15,960 nt of DNA from Bacteroidota bacterium (lineage in GTDB: Bacteria; Bacteroidota; Bacteroidia; Bacteroidales; Marinifilaceae), in assembly GCA_023400335.1 (NCBI GenBank), contig JAEXFF010000118.1, positions 1 to 15,960 on the forward strand, read 5' to 3'. Made by a program: the position numbers and the translations under genes. Of this stretch, positions 1 through 8,450 are shown one piece after another. Under the pieces are notes generated by a model that was not told where the DNA came from, did not search any database, and was given only the letters and a program-made list of their open reading frames with translations. Position 1 is the stretch's first letter. Each line of letters starts with the position of its first letter.

Positions 1-2
1 AT

Positions 3-116
3 CTGGTAGATTTGATATTATTAATTTCTCAGATAATGGTGACTAATTTTGTCAATAATATTACTCATAATAAAATCGATTTTCCCGAAGCTCCTGTATT
101 TGAGAATGAAAGCTAA
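3..116 (+). CDS. C-terminal end of an unrecognised protein (partial)
   Basis: An uninterrupted plus-strand frame enters from the left edge and stops at TAA 114-116, giving about 37 residues that begin LVDLILLISQIM and end FENES. The composition (a hydrophobic start, then a polar Asn-rich tail) fits the tail of a real protein, but I recognise no family and the start lies outside the window. It converges on the minus-strand gene that ends at 157. It could also be a chance open frame, since only 38 codons are visible. Confidence 0.4.
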   Translation: MVDLILLISQIMVTNFVNNITHNKIDFPEAPVFENES

Positions 117-142
117 ATCCGTTTAAAACCTGTTTGTGAAAA

Positions 143-165
143 AGAAAGGAGCGCATTTATGCTCC
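143..165 (-). terminator. Probable terminator of the DUF4405/hsmA-like pair
   Basis: Read on the minus strand, a GGAGC/GCTCC stem (161-165 with 148-152) is followed by TTTCTTTTTC. The stem overlaps the stop codon of the 157-387 gene. It is short (5 bp), so this is a modest call. Confidence 0.4.
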
Positions 166-387
166 CGTTTGTTTCCGGCTATTTTTCCCCCATAAGTGAA
201 AATAGAGGGTTAAAAATAAATGCCAGTGATAGAAGACCAGTAATATAAAAAACATACCCAATATGGCATGTGTTTGTTGGAGGTTATCTGTTATCCGGCC
301 GAATCTCATCCATAAGCCCGTTACGGACAGGGCGATAAAGTCTGCCAGTAATAAGGTGGTCATTATTTGAATCCCTCTTTTTTTCAT
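157..387 (-). CDS. Small DUF4405-like membrane protein, possible b-heme binder
   Basis: This 76-residue protein has two predicted membrane helices (about residues 8-27 and 40-62) and a basic tail (GKNSRKQTGA). Helix 2 carries H40 in THAILG and H54/H56 in YHWH, with a further H64. A 14-residue His spacing within one helix is the spacing of heme ligands in cytochrome b type proteins, so heme or quinone-linked redox work in the inner membrane is possible but inferred. It lies 20 bases downstream of the HsmA-like gene on the same strand, so the two are probably cotranscribed and may act together. The family assignment to DUF4405 comes from the overall pattern, not a search. Confidence 0.7.
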   Translation of the reverse strand: MKKRGIQIMTTLLLADFIALSVTGLWMRFGRITDNLQQTHAILGMFFILLVFYHWHLFLTLYFHLWGKNSRKQTGA

Positions 388-407
388 ATCTTGTTTTTAA
401 AGCCATT

Positions 408-815
408 TTATCCCATTTGAGAACTCATCCCCAGATACATCCCGATAAAATAAGGAATGAGCCAGATACACCAAACGAAAATACTGAAACGGCTGAAATT
501 GTGTTTGGCGTTTGCAGATCCTTTCCAGAAAGTCCAGAAAGCCCATATCGCATGTATAGACATCAGAATAATAGCGATAATCCCCATTATAGCATGTAAT
601 TTGTCATCATGGCCGGTCAGACGTACTAATCTGGCCATAAAAGAGGTTCCGATGAAATCACAGGCCAATCCCAAACCAAATGTAACGACATGCCATCCTT
701 TCAGCCGCCCTTGAATCCGTTCGCTCCACACTCCGATAGAATAGAAAACTAATGCCATTGAAATGATGACGATGGCAAGAATTAGAAAATGATTTTCGTA
801 GGGCGTAAAATGCAT
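408..815 (-). CDS. HsmA/TIGR03987-family four-helix membrane protein
   Basis: This 135-residue, very hydrophobic protein has about four membrane helices (roughly residues 10-30, 42-62, 72-98 and 110-130). It resembles the TIGR03987 family, which includes HsmA, the heme-binding membrane protein of the Clostridioides difficile heme-responsive hsmRA pair that lowers oxidative stress. Conserved-looking histidines are H42 in GWHVVTFG, H69, H74 in LHAIMG and H88 in SIHAIW. H74 and H88 are 14 apart, the same spacing and local motif as in the neighbouring 76-residue protein. No HsmR-type regulator is visible nearby, and I found no good Bacteroidota promoter between 816 and 1020. The family call is fairly firm; the heme role is inferred from the family and the histidines. 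Confidence 0.75.
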   Translation of the reverse strand: MHFTPYENHFLILAIVIISMALVFYSIGVWSERIQGRLKGWHVVTFGLGLACDFIGTSFMARLVRLTGHDDKLHAIMGIIAIILMSIHAIWAFWTFWKGSANAKHNFSRFSIFVWCIWLIPYFIGMYLGMSSQMG

Positions 816-1025
816 CTTTTTAGGTTTTTGTTCAGATATTCTATTACGAAAGGGAATAAATTTAGTTTTCCTGAACGGTGTAAAAGACAGGTTTTGTACT
901 CTTTGCTGTAGGAGAATATCTTTTGGAAAACAGGCGTGTCCGGATTTTCCGGTTTATTATTCATTCCGGTTGTTCCCCGGGATTTAAATTACAGTGTGAT
1001 GTAAAAATGAATCTAGGGATCAAAG

Positions 1026-1058
1026 AAAAACCCTGTAAATTTTTGATTTACAGGGTTT
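1026..1058 (-). terminator. Rho-independent terminator of the tRNA unit
   Basis: A perfect 13-bp inverted repeat (1028-1040 with 1046-1058, core CCCTGTAAAT) has a 5-base loop. On the minus strand it is followed by a T-rich tract (TTTTTCTTTG). It lies just downstream of the tRNA-Leu 3' end. Confidence 0.85.
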
Positions 1059-1074
1059 AATTGAGTTAATTCTG

Positions 1075-1159
1075 TACTCGAGGCGGGACTTGAACCCGCA
1101 CAGCCGCAATGGCCACAGGATTTTAAGTCCTGCGTGTCTACCAGTTCCACCACTCGAGC
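1075..1159 (-). tRNA. tRNA-Leu(UAA)
   Basis: An 85-base class II tRNA on the minus strand. The acceptor stem is GCTCGAG/CTCGAGT with a terminal G·U pair and discriminator A. The anticodon arm is CAGGA-CTTAAAA-TCCTG with anticodon TAA, followed by a long variable arm of the leucine type and a T arm GCGGG-TTCAAGT-CCCGC. The 3' CCA is not encoded. It sits 15 bases downstream of tRNA-Gly, so both are very likely processed from one transcript. Confidence 0.95.
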
Positions 1160-1174
1160 ATCCTCCTCACAGAG

Positions 1175-1247
<73 letters not shown>

Positions 1248-1277
1248 ATTTCAATGAAATTCAGTTTCTGTAACATT

Positions 1278-1293
1278 ACCTTGCCAAGGTCGG
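1278..1293 (+). repeat. Inverted copy of the tRNA-Gly anticodon arm
   Basis: Sixteen bases (ACCTTGCCAAGGTCGG) on the plus strand equal the sense sequence of the tRNA-Gly anticodon arm, whose gene is on the minus strand at 1204-1219. Part of it can pair with the anticodon end of the truncated tRNA-Gly copy to make an 8-bp hairpin in the tRNA transcript. Confidence 0.75.
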
Positions 1294-1310
1294 TTTTATT
1301 CATCCTTTCG

Positions 1311-1346
<36 letters not shown>

Positions 1347-1417
1347 ATTTCAGTATCTTCCTTTAATTTTGTGGGAAGGGAACAAATATGGGAAAGAACT
1401 TTTTTCTTTAGCGACTG

Positions 1418-1448
1418 CAAATATAAAGTGTTTTTTAGTTTGTACAAA
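1418..1448 (-). promoter_or_regulatory. Promoter of the tRNA-Gly/tRNA-Leu unit
   Basis: On the minus strand, TTTG (1448-1445), a 19-base spacer, then TATATTTG (1425-1418) match the Bacteroidota -33/-7 consensus exactly. The start of transcription is expected near 1411, about 65 bases before the truncated tRNA copy. Confidence 0.8.
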
Positions 1449-1549
1449 TAAAATCATAAAAAATATTTTTAAACCTCCGGGAAGAAATTGAAAAAGAAGG
1501 GGAAATTCAAAAACGAAAAGATATTTATAAGTTGGATCGTGTTTAAATT

Positions 1550-1581
1550 ATTGTATGACGATGAGATTATTATTATATTTG
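1550..1581 (+). promoter_or_regulatory. Candidate promoter of the ftsX operon
   Basis: ATTG (1550-1553), a 20-base spacer and TATATTTG (1574-1581) fit the Bacteroidota promoter with one -33 mismatch. It ends 23 bases before the ATG at 1605, which supports that start over the upstream TTG. Confidence 0.6.
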
Positions 1582-1604
1582 TCAGATTTTTAAGAAGAAA
1601 TAAA

Positions 1605-2474
1605 ATGAGCGGGAAAAAAAGCAGAAGAGTTGTCGGATCCTATTTCGTATCTACCTTGAGCATTGCTCTGGTGTTGGTCGTTGTAGGAATTTTGGTATTT
1701 ATTCTGTTAAATGCAAAATTCATTTCCGATCATGTGAAGCAAAACATAGGTTTCTCTGTTATTGTGAAAGACAACGTCAATGAGGCAGAGATAAAAAAAA
1801 TGCAGAAAATTCTGGATACCAAACCTTTTGTTGTGTCTTCAGTCTTTATCAGTAAAGAAGAAGCTGCTCGTAATTTTAAAATGGAACTGGGAGAGGATTT
1901 TGAACAAGTTTTGGGCTATAATCCGCTTTTACCTTCTATTGAAATAAAGCTTAATCCCCTTTATGCCAATAATGATTCTTTGGCTGTTTTAGAAAAAAGT
2001 CTTTCGGCTTATGAAGTGGTTCAGGAAGTTTCTTACCAGAAATCTTTGGTTCAATATATTAACGAAAATATTCGCAGGATTAGTTTTATCCTTTTGATTG
2101 CAGGGGCCGTATTGGTTCTGATCTCCTTCACGTTGATCCGGAATACCATTCATTTATCGGTTTATTCGCAGCGTTTTTTGATAAAGACAATGCAGTTAGT
2201 CGGAGCAAAGCCTTTTTTTATCTGTAAGCCTTTTATCCGGGACGGGGTATGGTTTGGCTTTTTCGGGAGTATGTTTGCGAATATCATTTTGTTGTCCTCC
2301 GTTTATTTTTTACAGAAGGAAGTAGGAAGTGTAATTAATATACTGAATAATCAGATTTTGGTCATTATGGTGGTATTTGTATTTATTACAGGTATTTTAC
2401 TTTCTTTTTTCTCTTCCTGGTTATCTGTTGTCACTTATTTGAACAAGGATTTGAACGATCTTTACCGCGTCTGA
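1605..2474 (+). CDS. ftsX: Cell division protein FtsX
   Basis: This is the permease-like subunit of the FtsEX divisome complex, which relays ATP-driven signals across the inner membrane to cell-wall hydrolysis at the septum. From ATG 1605 the protein has 289 residues: a basic cytoplasmic N-terminus, helix 1 (about 15-36), a periplasmic domain (about 37-157), and helices 2-4 (about 158-178, 216-236, 250-272). It contains the cytoplasmic MQLVGA motif (residues 196-201) and the typical YLNKDLNDLYRV end. The frame is open back to a TTG at 1488, but that would add 39 residues of low-complexity sequence across the predicted promoter, so ATG 1605 is chosen. ftsE is not adjacent. It heads a tightly packed plus-strand operon through queA. 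Confidence 0.93.
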   Translation: MSGKKSRRVVGSYFVSTLSIALVLVVVGILVFILLNAKFISDHVKQNIGFSVIVKDNVNEAEIKKMQKILDTKPFVVSSVFISKEEAARNFKMELGEDFEQVLGYNPLLPSIEIKLNPLYANNDSLAVLEKSLSAYEVVQEVSYQKSLVQYINENIRRISFILLIAGAVLVLISFTLIRNTIHLSVYSQRFLIKTMQLVGAKPFFICKPFIRDGVWFGFFGSMFANIILLSSVYFLQKEVGSVINILNNQILVIMVVFVFITGILLSFFSSWLSVVTYLNKDLNDLYRV

Positions 2475-2498
2475 AATGTATAAAATAGAAATAAAAAT

Positions 2499-2771
2499 AT
2501 GGCGAAAAACAGCAATTTGAAAGAACCGGTAAAAAAAGCCGGTTTCCCGATACCTGCAGGGAATTATAAAATGATATTAATTGGTTTCGGAATTATTATT
2601 TTAGGTTTTATATTGATGATGGGGGGAGGAAGCGAGGATCCGAATCAATTTAATTACGATATATTTAGTTTTAGGAGAATCACTTTGGCTCCTATCGTGG
2701 TATTAGGCGGTTTTGGTTTTGTCTTTTGGGCGATTATGCGTAATCCCCGGGGGAAAAAGGAAGACTGTTAA
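2499..2771 (+). CDS. DUF3098 family membrane protein
   Basis: This 90-residue protein has a short cytoplasmic N-terminus, a helix at about 23-42, a loop containing GGGSEDPNQFNYDIFSFRR, a second helix at about 61-80 and a charged tail ending in cysteine. The loop and second helix match the DUF3098 family, which in Bacteroidota is commonly encoded between ftsX and uppP. Its function is not known; the position suggests a role in division or envelope synthesis. It lies 24 bases after ftsX and 69 before uppP. Confidence 0.85.
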   Translation: MAKNSNLKEPVKKAGFPIPAGNYKMILIGFGIIILGFILMMGGGSEDPNQFNYDIFSFRRITLAPIVVLGGFGFVFWAIMRNPRGKKEDC

Positions 2772-2840
2772 AAAATGAATGGATCGTTTAAACGGAAAGG
2801 GGAGGATTTATACGGTTCCCTATTTTAATTTCGAACAGAT

Positions 2841-3629
2841 ATGGATTGGTTAGAAGCTATGGTGTTGGGGCTTATCCAAGGCCTTACAGAATTTTTGCCG
2901 GTTAGTAGTTCCGGACATCTTCAAATTTTTAATGCGATTTTTGGAATTCAAGGAGGAGAGAACCTTACTTTTGCTGTAGTCGTACATGCAGCTACTGTTT
3001 GCAGTACTATTGTTGTTTTACGTAAAGAGATTGCTGACTTATTGGCCGGTTTATTCCGCTTTAAGTGGAATGAAGAAACAATCTATATTGCGAAAATTGT
3101 TGTGTCCATGATTCCAGTCGGGATTGTAGGCTTTTGTTTTAAGGATTATGTCGAGGCTCTTTTTGGCTCAGGTTTAACTGTTGTAGGAGGAGCCTTATTG
3201 GTAACAGCTGTACTGTTAGCTTTTGCTTATTATGCCAAGCCCCGGGTAAAGACGAAAATATCTTTTAAAGATGCGTTTATTATCGGTTTGGCACAGGCTT
3301 GTGCGGTAATCCCGGGTTTGTCTCGTTCTGGATCTACGATAGCTACAGGAATATTATTGGGTAATAATAAGGAGAATGTGGCTAAGTTTTCTTTTTTGAT
3401 GGTATTGGTGCCTATTTTGGGAGAAGCTTTACTGGATTTGATGAAAGGTGATTTTTCTCATGGGCAAAGCGGAATTTCTGCTTTGGTTTTAACCGTGGGA
3501 TTCCTTTCTGCTTTTATTTCAGGTTATATTGCTTGCAGCTGGATGTTGAATCTGGTGAAAAAAGGGAAATTGATCTGGTTTGCTGTTTATTGTTTGGTCG
3601 TAGGCATGATTATCCTGATCATTGAATAG
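2841..3629 (+). CDS. uppP: Undecaprenyl-diphosphatase UppP (BacA)
   Basis: This enzyme removes a phosphate from undecaprenyl diphosphate at the outer face of the inner membrane, recycling the lipid carrier for peptidoglycan and other surface glycans; high dosage gives bacitracin resistance. The 262-residue polytopic protein carries both signature regions: [15 protein letters not shown] at residues 13-27 (E17 and H26 among the expected active-site residues) and PGLSRSGST at 158-166 (R162). Length is usual for the family. The ATG at 2841 places the QGLTE motif at the normal distance from the N-terminus. Confidence 0.96.
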   Translation: MDWLEAMVLGLIQGLTEFLPVSSSGHLQIFNAIFGIQGGENLTFAVVVHAATVCSTIVVLRKEIADLLAGLFRFKWNEETIYIAKIVVSMIPVGIVGFCFKDYVEALFGSGLTVVGGALLVTAVLLAFAYYAKPRVKTKISFKDAFIIGLAQACAVIPGLSRSGSTIATGILLGNNKENVAKFSFLMVLVPILGEALLDLMKGDFSHGQSGISALVLTVGFLSAFISGYIACSWMLNLVKKGKLIWFAVYCLVVGMIILIIE

Positions 3630-3658
3630 GCCGAAGGTATAATTCGACGGAATGAAAT

Positions 3659-4360
3659 ATGATTTTATTTAAGGAAGAAGGGATATTTGAGGAAGGTGCT
3701 TTGGTTTTGGTGGATAAACCGCTGAAATGGACCTCTTTTGATGTTGTGAACAAGATTCGGTGGTGTTTACGGAGGAAATACGGAAAATTGAAGGTGGGAC
3801 ATGCCGGTACCTTGGATCCCTTGGCTACAGGTTTGGTTATCGTATGTATCGGGAAGTGGACAAAACAAATTGAAAGTTATATGGGGCAGCAAAAAGAATA
3901 TTTGGCTCAGATTTGTTTAGGAGCTACTACCTCTTCCTTTGATTTGGAAACAGAGATCGATGCAAGATACCCTTGGGAGCATATTACGCGGGATTCCTTC
4001 GAAAAAATACTTTTGCAGTTTACTGGGGAAATTCAACAGATCCCTCCTGTCTATTCGGCAGTAAGAGTAGATGGCGTAAGAGCTTATGAAAAAGCACGTA
4101 AAGGGAAAGGACCGGAAATGTTACCCCGGAAAGTCTATATCAAAGAGATTGAAGTGGTAAAATTTGAACTTCCCTACGTAGAACTTCGTATTGTGTGCGG
4201 GAAAGGTACCTATATCCGTTCTCTGGCACATGACATTGGAAAAGCTTGTGGGAGCGGTGCTTATTTGTCGGGTTTGAGACGTATGAAAATAGGAGAGTTT
4301 CGGGTGGAAAGGGCAAATAAAATGGATGATTTGATTGCTTTTTTGCAAGAAAAAGGCTAA
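3659..4360 (+). CDS. truB: tRNA pseudouridine-55 synthase TruB
   Basis: TruB makes the universal pseudouridine 55 in the T arm of tRNAs. The 233-residue protein has the N-terminal LVDKPLKWTS motif, the catalytic motif GHAGTLDPLATG with nucleophile D53, IPPVYSAVRVDG at about 121-132 and CGKGTYIRSLAHD in the second half. It is short for the family and ends soon after the catalytic domain, with no C-terminal PUA domain, which is common in Bacteroidota. It starts 29 bases after uppP. Confidence 0.96.
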   Translation: MILFKEEGIFEEGALVLVDKPLKWTSFDVVNKIRWCLRRKYGKLKVGHAGTLDPLATGLVIVCIGKWTKQIESYMGQQKEYLAQICLGATTSSFDLETEIDARYPWEHITRDSFEKILLQFTGEIQQIPPVYSAVRVDGVRAYEKARKGKGPEMLPRKVYIKEIEVVKFELPYVELRIVCGKGTYIRSLAHDIGKACGSGAYLSGLRRMKIGEFRVERANKMDDLIAFLQEKG

Positions 4361-4465
4361 CTTGCGCAACTTATTTTGGACTTGGGCGTTTCTTTAAAAT
4401 AAGGAGAAATAGTGTTCCAAGTGTTTCACTGTGTGGATACTTATGGTTAATATAAAATTGAAGAT

Positions 4466-5515
4466 ATGAAGTTATCGAAGTTTAAATATAAATTACCTTC
4501 TGATTTAATTGCCTTGCATCCGACTCCTAACCGGGACGAATGCCGTTTGATGGTGCTGAATAAAAAGACGGGGCAGATTGAACATAAGATCTTCAGGGAT
4601 ATTATCGACTACTTTGAGGAGAAAGATGTATTTGTATTTAACGATACAAAGGTTTTTCCGGCTCGGCTTTATGGAAATAAAGAAAAAACCGGAGCGGAAA
4701 TAGAAGTTTTTTTACTGAGGGAACTGAATAAGGATTTACGTATTTGGGATGTATTGGTGGACCCGGCCCGGAAAATTAGAATTGGAAATAAATTATATTT
4801 CGGGGAAGACGACAGTTTGGTTGCAGAGGTAATTGACAATACGACTTCCCGGGGCCGTACATTGAGGTTTTTATTTGACGGAGATTACGATGAGTTCAAA
4901 AAGATTTTATACGATTTAGGTGAAACTCCTCTGCCTAAATTTATTAACCGGAAAGTAGAGCCGGAAGATGCTCAGAATTATCAGACGATATTTGCTAAAA
5001 ATGAAGGGGCTGTAGCAGCACCTACTGCCGGTCTTCATTTCAGCCGGGAATTGATGAAGCGAATGGAAATCAGAGGTATTAATTTTGCCTTTTTGACTTT
5101 GCACGTTGGATTGGGCAATTTCAGGGAAGTGGACGTGGAAGATCTGACCAAGCATAAAATGGATTCGGAACAGATTATTGTAACTCCGGAAACAGTAAAA
5201 ATTGTCAATGAAGCAAAAGATGAAAAACGGAAAGTTTGTGCTGTGGGTACTACTGTCGTCAGGACACTGGAAAGTTGTGTGACGACCAAGGGACGTTTGA
5301 CTGAATTTGAGGGATGGACGAATAAATTCATTTTTCCTCCTTATGATTTCAGTGTACCGGATGCATTTGTTTCAAATTTCCATTTGCCTTATTCTACCTT
5401 ATTGATGATGGTCGCTGCCTTCGGAGGATATGAAAATGTTATGAAAGCTTATGATGTTGCCGTAAAAGAGAAATATAGATTTGGTACGTATGGGGATGCC
5501 ATGTTAATTATTTGA
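4466..5515 (+). CDS. queA: S-adenosylmethionine:tRNA ribosyltransferase-isomerase QueA
   Basis: QueA transfers and isomerises the ribosyl group of SAM onto preQ1-modified tRNA, giving epoxyqueuosine in tRNAs for Asp, Asn, His and Tyr. The 349-residue length is typical. Family motifs seen are [11 protein letters not shown] (58-68), GETPLPKFI (152-160), [10 protein letters not shown] (184-193), LHVGLGNF (212-219), TTVVRTLES and [13 protein letters not shown] near the C-terminus. It follows truB by 105 bases with no terminator in between, so it likely belongs to the same operon; a terminator follows at 5600. Confidence 0.97.
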   Translation: MKLSKFKYKLPSDLIALHPTPNRDECRLMVLNKKTGQIEHKIFRDIIDYFEEKDVFVFNDTKVFPARLYGNKEKTGAEIEVFLLRELNKDLRIWDVLVDPARKIRIGNKLYFGEDDSLVAEVIDNTTSRGRTLRFLFDGDYDEFKKILYDLGETPLPKFINRKVEPEDAQNYQTIFAKNEGAVAAPTAGLHFSRELMKRMEIRGINFAFLTLHVGLGNFREVDVEDLTKHKMDSEQIIVTPETVKIVNEAKDEKRKVCAVGTTVVRTLESCVTTKGRLTEFEGWTNKFIFPPYDFSVPDAFVSNFHLPYSTLLMMVAAFGGYENVMKAYDVAVKEKYRFGTYGDAMLII

Positions 5516-5599
5516 TTTTTAGCCGGTATTTCTTTTCCGTAAGTAAAGAAAGAGGTATCCCTAAAAGAAAGTATTTTTTGGTTTGGCTGATAGAATGAG

Positions 5600-5630
5600 A
5601 GGTTGTCAAGTATTTTAGGCAACCTTTTTT
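5600..5630 (+). terminator. Terminator after queA
   Basis: AGGTTGTC (5600-5607) pairs with GGCAACCT (5618-5625) including one G·U pair, with a 10-base loop, followed by a run of six Ts (5625-5630). It closes the ftsX-queA operon. Confidence 0.8.
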
Positions 5631-5751
5631 CGTGTCTATAAAATTATTTGCTTTTGCAGAGGTCGGAATAAATGTTTTATAAATCTTTGAAACTTTCGGT
5701 GTATCCCGCAAGTAAAAGAAAAAGGGAGACATTATATAAACAGGGGAACTT

Positions 5752-6552
5752 ATGAAAGGAATAAAGATTTTTTTTATATTGTTTTTAATATATTTTTTCC
5801 AACAATGTGCAACAGTTCCGATAACGGGTCGTAAGCAGCTTTTAATTTACCCGGAAGGTGAGATTATGCAAATGAGCCTGACTTCCTATCAGGATTTTTT
5901 AAAGGAAAATAAATTGTCTACGGATGTCATAAATACGCAACGGGTAAAAAATGTTGGGAAGAGAATAGCTCAGGCGGTGGAGACCTATTTGAGGTCTCAG
6001 GGGTTGGAGTCGCGAATTGAAGGGTTCAACTGGGAATTTAATTTGGTGCAAGGTAAAGAAGTAAATGCTTGGTGTATGCCGGGAGGAAAAGTTGTATTTT
6101 ACGAAGGAATTTTGCCAGTATGTAAAACAGATGCCGGAATTGCTGTGGTGATGGGGCATGAGATCGCTCATGCGATTGCCCGGCACGGGAATGAACGCAT
6201 GAGTCAGCAGATGCTGGTACAAGCCGGAAGTACAGCTGCGGCCTATGCTTTAAAGGATAAACCGGAGACTACTCAGCAGTTGCTGGGAACCGCTATCGGA
6301 TTGGGAACTAATTACGGGGTCGTGCTTCCCTTTTCCCGAAAACACGAAAGTGAAGCAGATCGTCTGGGATTGATTTTTATGGCCATTGCAGGTTATAACC
6401 CTCAGGAGGCTGTCGATTTTTGGACACGTATGGCTGCCGCTTCCTCAGGTCAGAAAGTCCCGGAATTTGTTTCTACCCACCCTTCTGATACCCGGCGGAT
6501 CGCTGATTTGAAAGCTGAAATTCCGGAAGCTATGAAATATTATAAAAAATAG
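5752..6552 (+). CDS. M48-family zinc metalloprotease lipoprotein
   Basis: This 266-residue envelope protease resembles LoiP/BepA-type M48 enzymes, which act on outer-membrane or periplasmic proteins. The N-terminus is a hydrophobic signal ending in FFQQC with C19 as the likely lipidated residue; the lipobox is atypical (Gln at -1 and -2). Zinc ligands are H136 and H140 in HEIAH, with catalytic E137 and the third ligand E199 in HESEAD. The RKQLL segment after the signal and the STHPSDTRRI stretch near the C-terminus are typical of the family. Unlike BepA it has no C-terminal TPR region. It is 120 bases downstream of the queA terminator and so has its own transcript; no convincing promoter box was found. 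Confidence 0.9.
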   Translation: MKGIKIFFILFLIYFFQQCATVPITGRKQLLIYPEGEIMQMSLTSYQDFLKENKLSTDVINTQRVKNVGKRIAQAVETYLRSQGLESRIEGFNWEFNLVQGKEVNAWCMPGGKVVFYEGILPVCKTDAGIAVVMGHEIAHAIARHGNERMSQQMLVQAGSTAAAYALKDKPETTQQLLGTAIGLGTNYGVVLPFSRKHESEADRLGLIFMAIAGYNPQEAVDFWTRMAAASSGQKVPEFVSTHPSDTRRIADLKAEIPEAMKYYKK

Positions 6553-6610
6553 TATATTTAACGTTTAATAGGGAAGGATGGAGGAAGGGATGTGCTAAAT
6601 TGTAAAGAAG

Positions 6611-8383
6611 ATGAAAAAGGCGTTTTTTATTGTTTTAGGATGTTTATCAGGGTTTGTCCTGTGGCCGCTTTCAGGGATTGCTCAGGAATTCAGCTGGCAG
6701 CCCGGTTATGAAGAACTGTCGGACGGAAGAAAGGCAGATCAGGAGGAATGGAGCCGTTTGAAGGACTCTGTTTTTGTCAGTTGGGGATCTACAGATGTAC
6801 GCTACGCTAAGGTTGAAATCCCCCAGCTTTCAGGGAGACGTTCTCTATGGAAAGGAACAGCCTGGCGGGGGGAAAGGATAAATGCACAGGCTTTTATCCG
6901 GACATTAAAGGAGCTGGAGCAGGTAGAGATTTCGGTGAGTGATTTAGAGGCTACTGGGGGAAAGAAGATTCCGGCTCAACAGTTAAGCGCTGGTTTTGTC
7001 CGCTATGTAATGACGGATGAACTGAATAAAAATAAAAGAGGAACTTGTGGACACCGGCCTGACAGGACTTTGTTTGATTCTTCTTTGGTAGCCGATGCTA
7101 TTGACCGGAATAAAATCGAATTTATCGAAGCGAATAGTGTGCGTCCGCTTTGGGTGACTATAAGGGTTCCGGCGGATGCAAAACCAGGTGTTTACCGGGG
7201 AAAACTGACATTTAACCAAAAGGAAATAGCTCCTTTGACATTAGAGATAAAGGTACTTTCCAGACAGTTACCTGCACCTGAAGATTGGTCTTTCCGGCTG
7301 GATTTATGGCAGAATCCTTATGCCGTAGCCCGTTTTTATGGATTGGCTCCCTGGAGTGATGAACATTTGGAGGCAATGCGTCCTGTAATGCAGATATTAG
7401 CTGATGCCGGTCAAAAGATAATAACAGCTAGTATAATGCATAAACCCTGGGGAGGGCAAACCGAAGATTATTTTGAGTCTATGGTCATGCGTATAAAGAC
7501 GTTGGAAGGGAAATGGATCTATGACTATGCCGTATTCGACAAATGGGTGGATTTTATGATGAAATTGGGAATAAACCAACAGATCAATTGTTATACCATG
7601 ATTCCCTGGGATCTTTCCTTCCGGTATTTTGATCAGGCTTCTAACTCTTTTCAAGTCATTCGGGCTGATGTGGGAAGTCCGGAATACATTGCCTATTGGC
7701 AGCCTTTTTTGGCAGATTTTGCCCGGCATTTGAAAGAGAAAGGCTGGTTTGAAATAACGACTATTGCTATGGACGAGCGTCCCATGGACGTCATGCAAAA
7801 AGCGATCCGGATAATAAGGGAAGCGGATCCGGCTTTTAAAATTGCTTTAGCAGGAAATTATCATCCGGATATCGAGGCCGATATATTCGATTACAGTTTG
7901 GCCTCTGCTCAGGTATTTCCGGAAGAAGTATTACGGGAAAGGAATAAAAGTGGTAAACGGAGTACTTTTTATACTTGCTGTGTTGAATCCTATCCCAATA
8001 CATTTACTTTCTCTCCTCCGGCAGAAGCTGCTTGGCTGGGGTGGTTTGCAGCAGCCAAAGGATTTGGGGGATATTTACGCTGGGCTTATAATAGCTGGAC
8101 TAAAAATCCATTGACAGATTCCCGTTTCCGGGCTTTTGGAGGAGGAGATTGTTACTTGGTTTACCCCGGAGGACGCTCTTCTATACGTATGGAACGATTG
8201 ATAGAAGGAATACAGGATTTTGAAAAAATCCGGATATTGAAGGAAGCGTACAGAAAAAAGAAAAATGAAACCGGTTTAAAACGGATCGAAAAAATATTAG
8301 CGGACTTTCAAATTGAACGCTTACCTGAATACCCGGCTGCAGAAATGCTTCGTGATATCCGTCAGGTGTTGAATGAACAGTAA
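6611..8383 (+). CDS. Exported DUF4091 / GH123-like glycoside hydrolase
   Basis: This 590-residue protein has a signal peptide (likely cleavage after GIAQ, about residue 25), an N-terminal beta-rich domain (about 30-220) and a central barrel-like domain that carries IAMDERP with D388-E389. In GH123 N-acetylgalactosaminidases an adjacent Asp-Glu pair in this setting is the catalytic dyad of substrate-assisted hydrolysis. The C-terminal DUF4091 signature follows: LRWAYNSW at about 492-499, then CYLVYPGG and SIRMERLIEGIQDFEKIR. It therefore probably cleaves a GalNAc-like residue from host or microbial glycans in the periplasm or outside, but the substrate is inferred. There is no SusC/SusD pair nearby, so it is not in an obvious polysaccharide locus. 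It starts 58 bases after the M48 gene and may be cotranscribed with it. Confidence 0.85.
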   Translation: MKKAFFIVLGCLSGFVLWPLSGIAQEFSWQPGYEELSDGRKADQEEWSRLKDSVFVSWGSTDVRYAKVEIPQLSGRRSLWKGTAWRGERINAQAFIRTLKELEQVEISVSDLEATGGKKIPAQQLSAGFVRYVMTDELNKNKRGTCGHRPDRTLFDSSLVADAIDRNKIEFIEANSVRPLWVTIRVPADAKPGVYRGKLTFNQKEIAPLTLEIKVLSRQLPAPEDWSFRLDLWQNPYAVARFYGLAPWSDEHLEAMRPVMQILADAGQKIITASIMHKPWGGQTEDYFESMVMRIKTLEGKWIYDYAVFDKWVDFMMKLGINQQINCYTMIPWDLSFRYFDQASNSFQVIRADVGSPEYIAYWQPFLADFARHLKEKGWFEITTIAMDERPMDVMQKAIRIIREADPAFKIALAGNYHPDIEADIFDYSLASAQVFPEEVLRERNKSGKRSTFYTCCVESYPNTFTFSPPAEAAWLGWFAAAKGFGGYLRWAYNSWTKNPLTDSRFRAFGGGDCYLVYPGGRSSIRMERLIEGIQDFEKIRILKEAYRKKKNETGLKRIEKILADFQIERLPEYPAAEMLRDIRQVLNEQ

Positions 8384-8450
8384 AGATAGGATAAAAATAC
8401 GAATGTCCGGAAGAGAGTTTGCCTGAAAAAGGAAACCTTTCGGAAAAAAT

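Noticed and set aside
782..964. Minus-strand 60-residue ORF overlapping the start of the HsmA-like gene
   Set aside because: No family resemblance, overlaps a real gene start by about 34 bases, and has the composition of an intergenic frame.
1488..1604. 39-residue N-terminal extension of FtsX from a TTG
   Set aside because: It overlaps the predicted promoter, is low-complexity, and FtsX aligns normally from ATG 1605.
2785..2800. Palindrome CGTTTAAACG between DUF3098 and uppP
   Set aside because: Ten bases in an A/T-rich gap inside an operon, with no T run and no second copy; likely chance.
5653..5689. Promoter candidate for the M48 gene (TTTG … AATCTTTG)
   Set aside because: The spacer would be 25 bases and the -7 box lacks its leading T, so it is too poor to annotate.
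5508..5732. Minus-strand 74-residue ORF in the queA-M48 gap
   Set aside because: It lies antisense over the queA terminator; the sequence looks non-coding.
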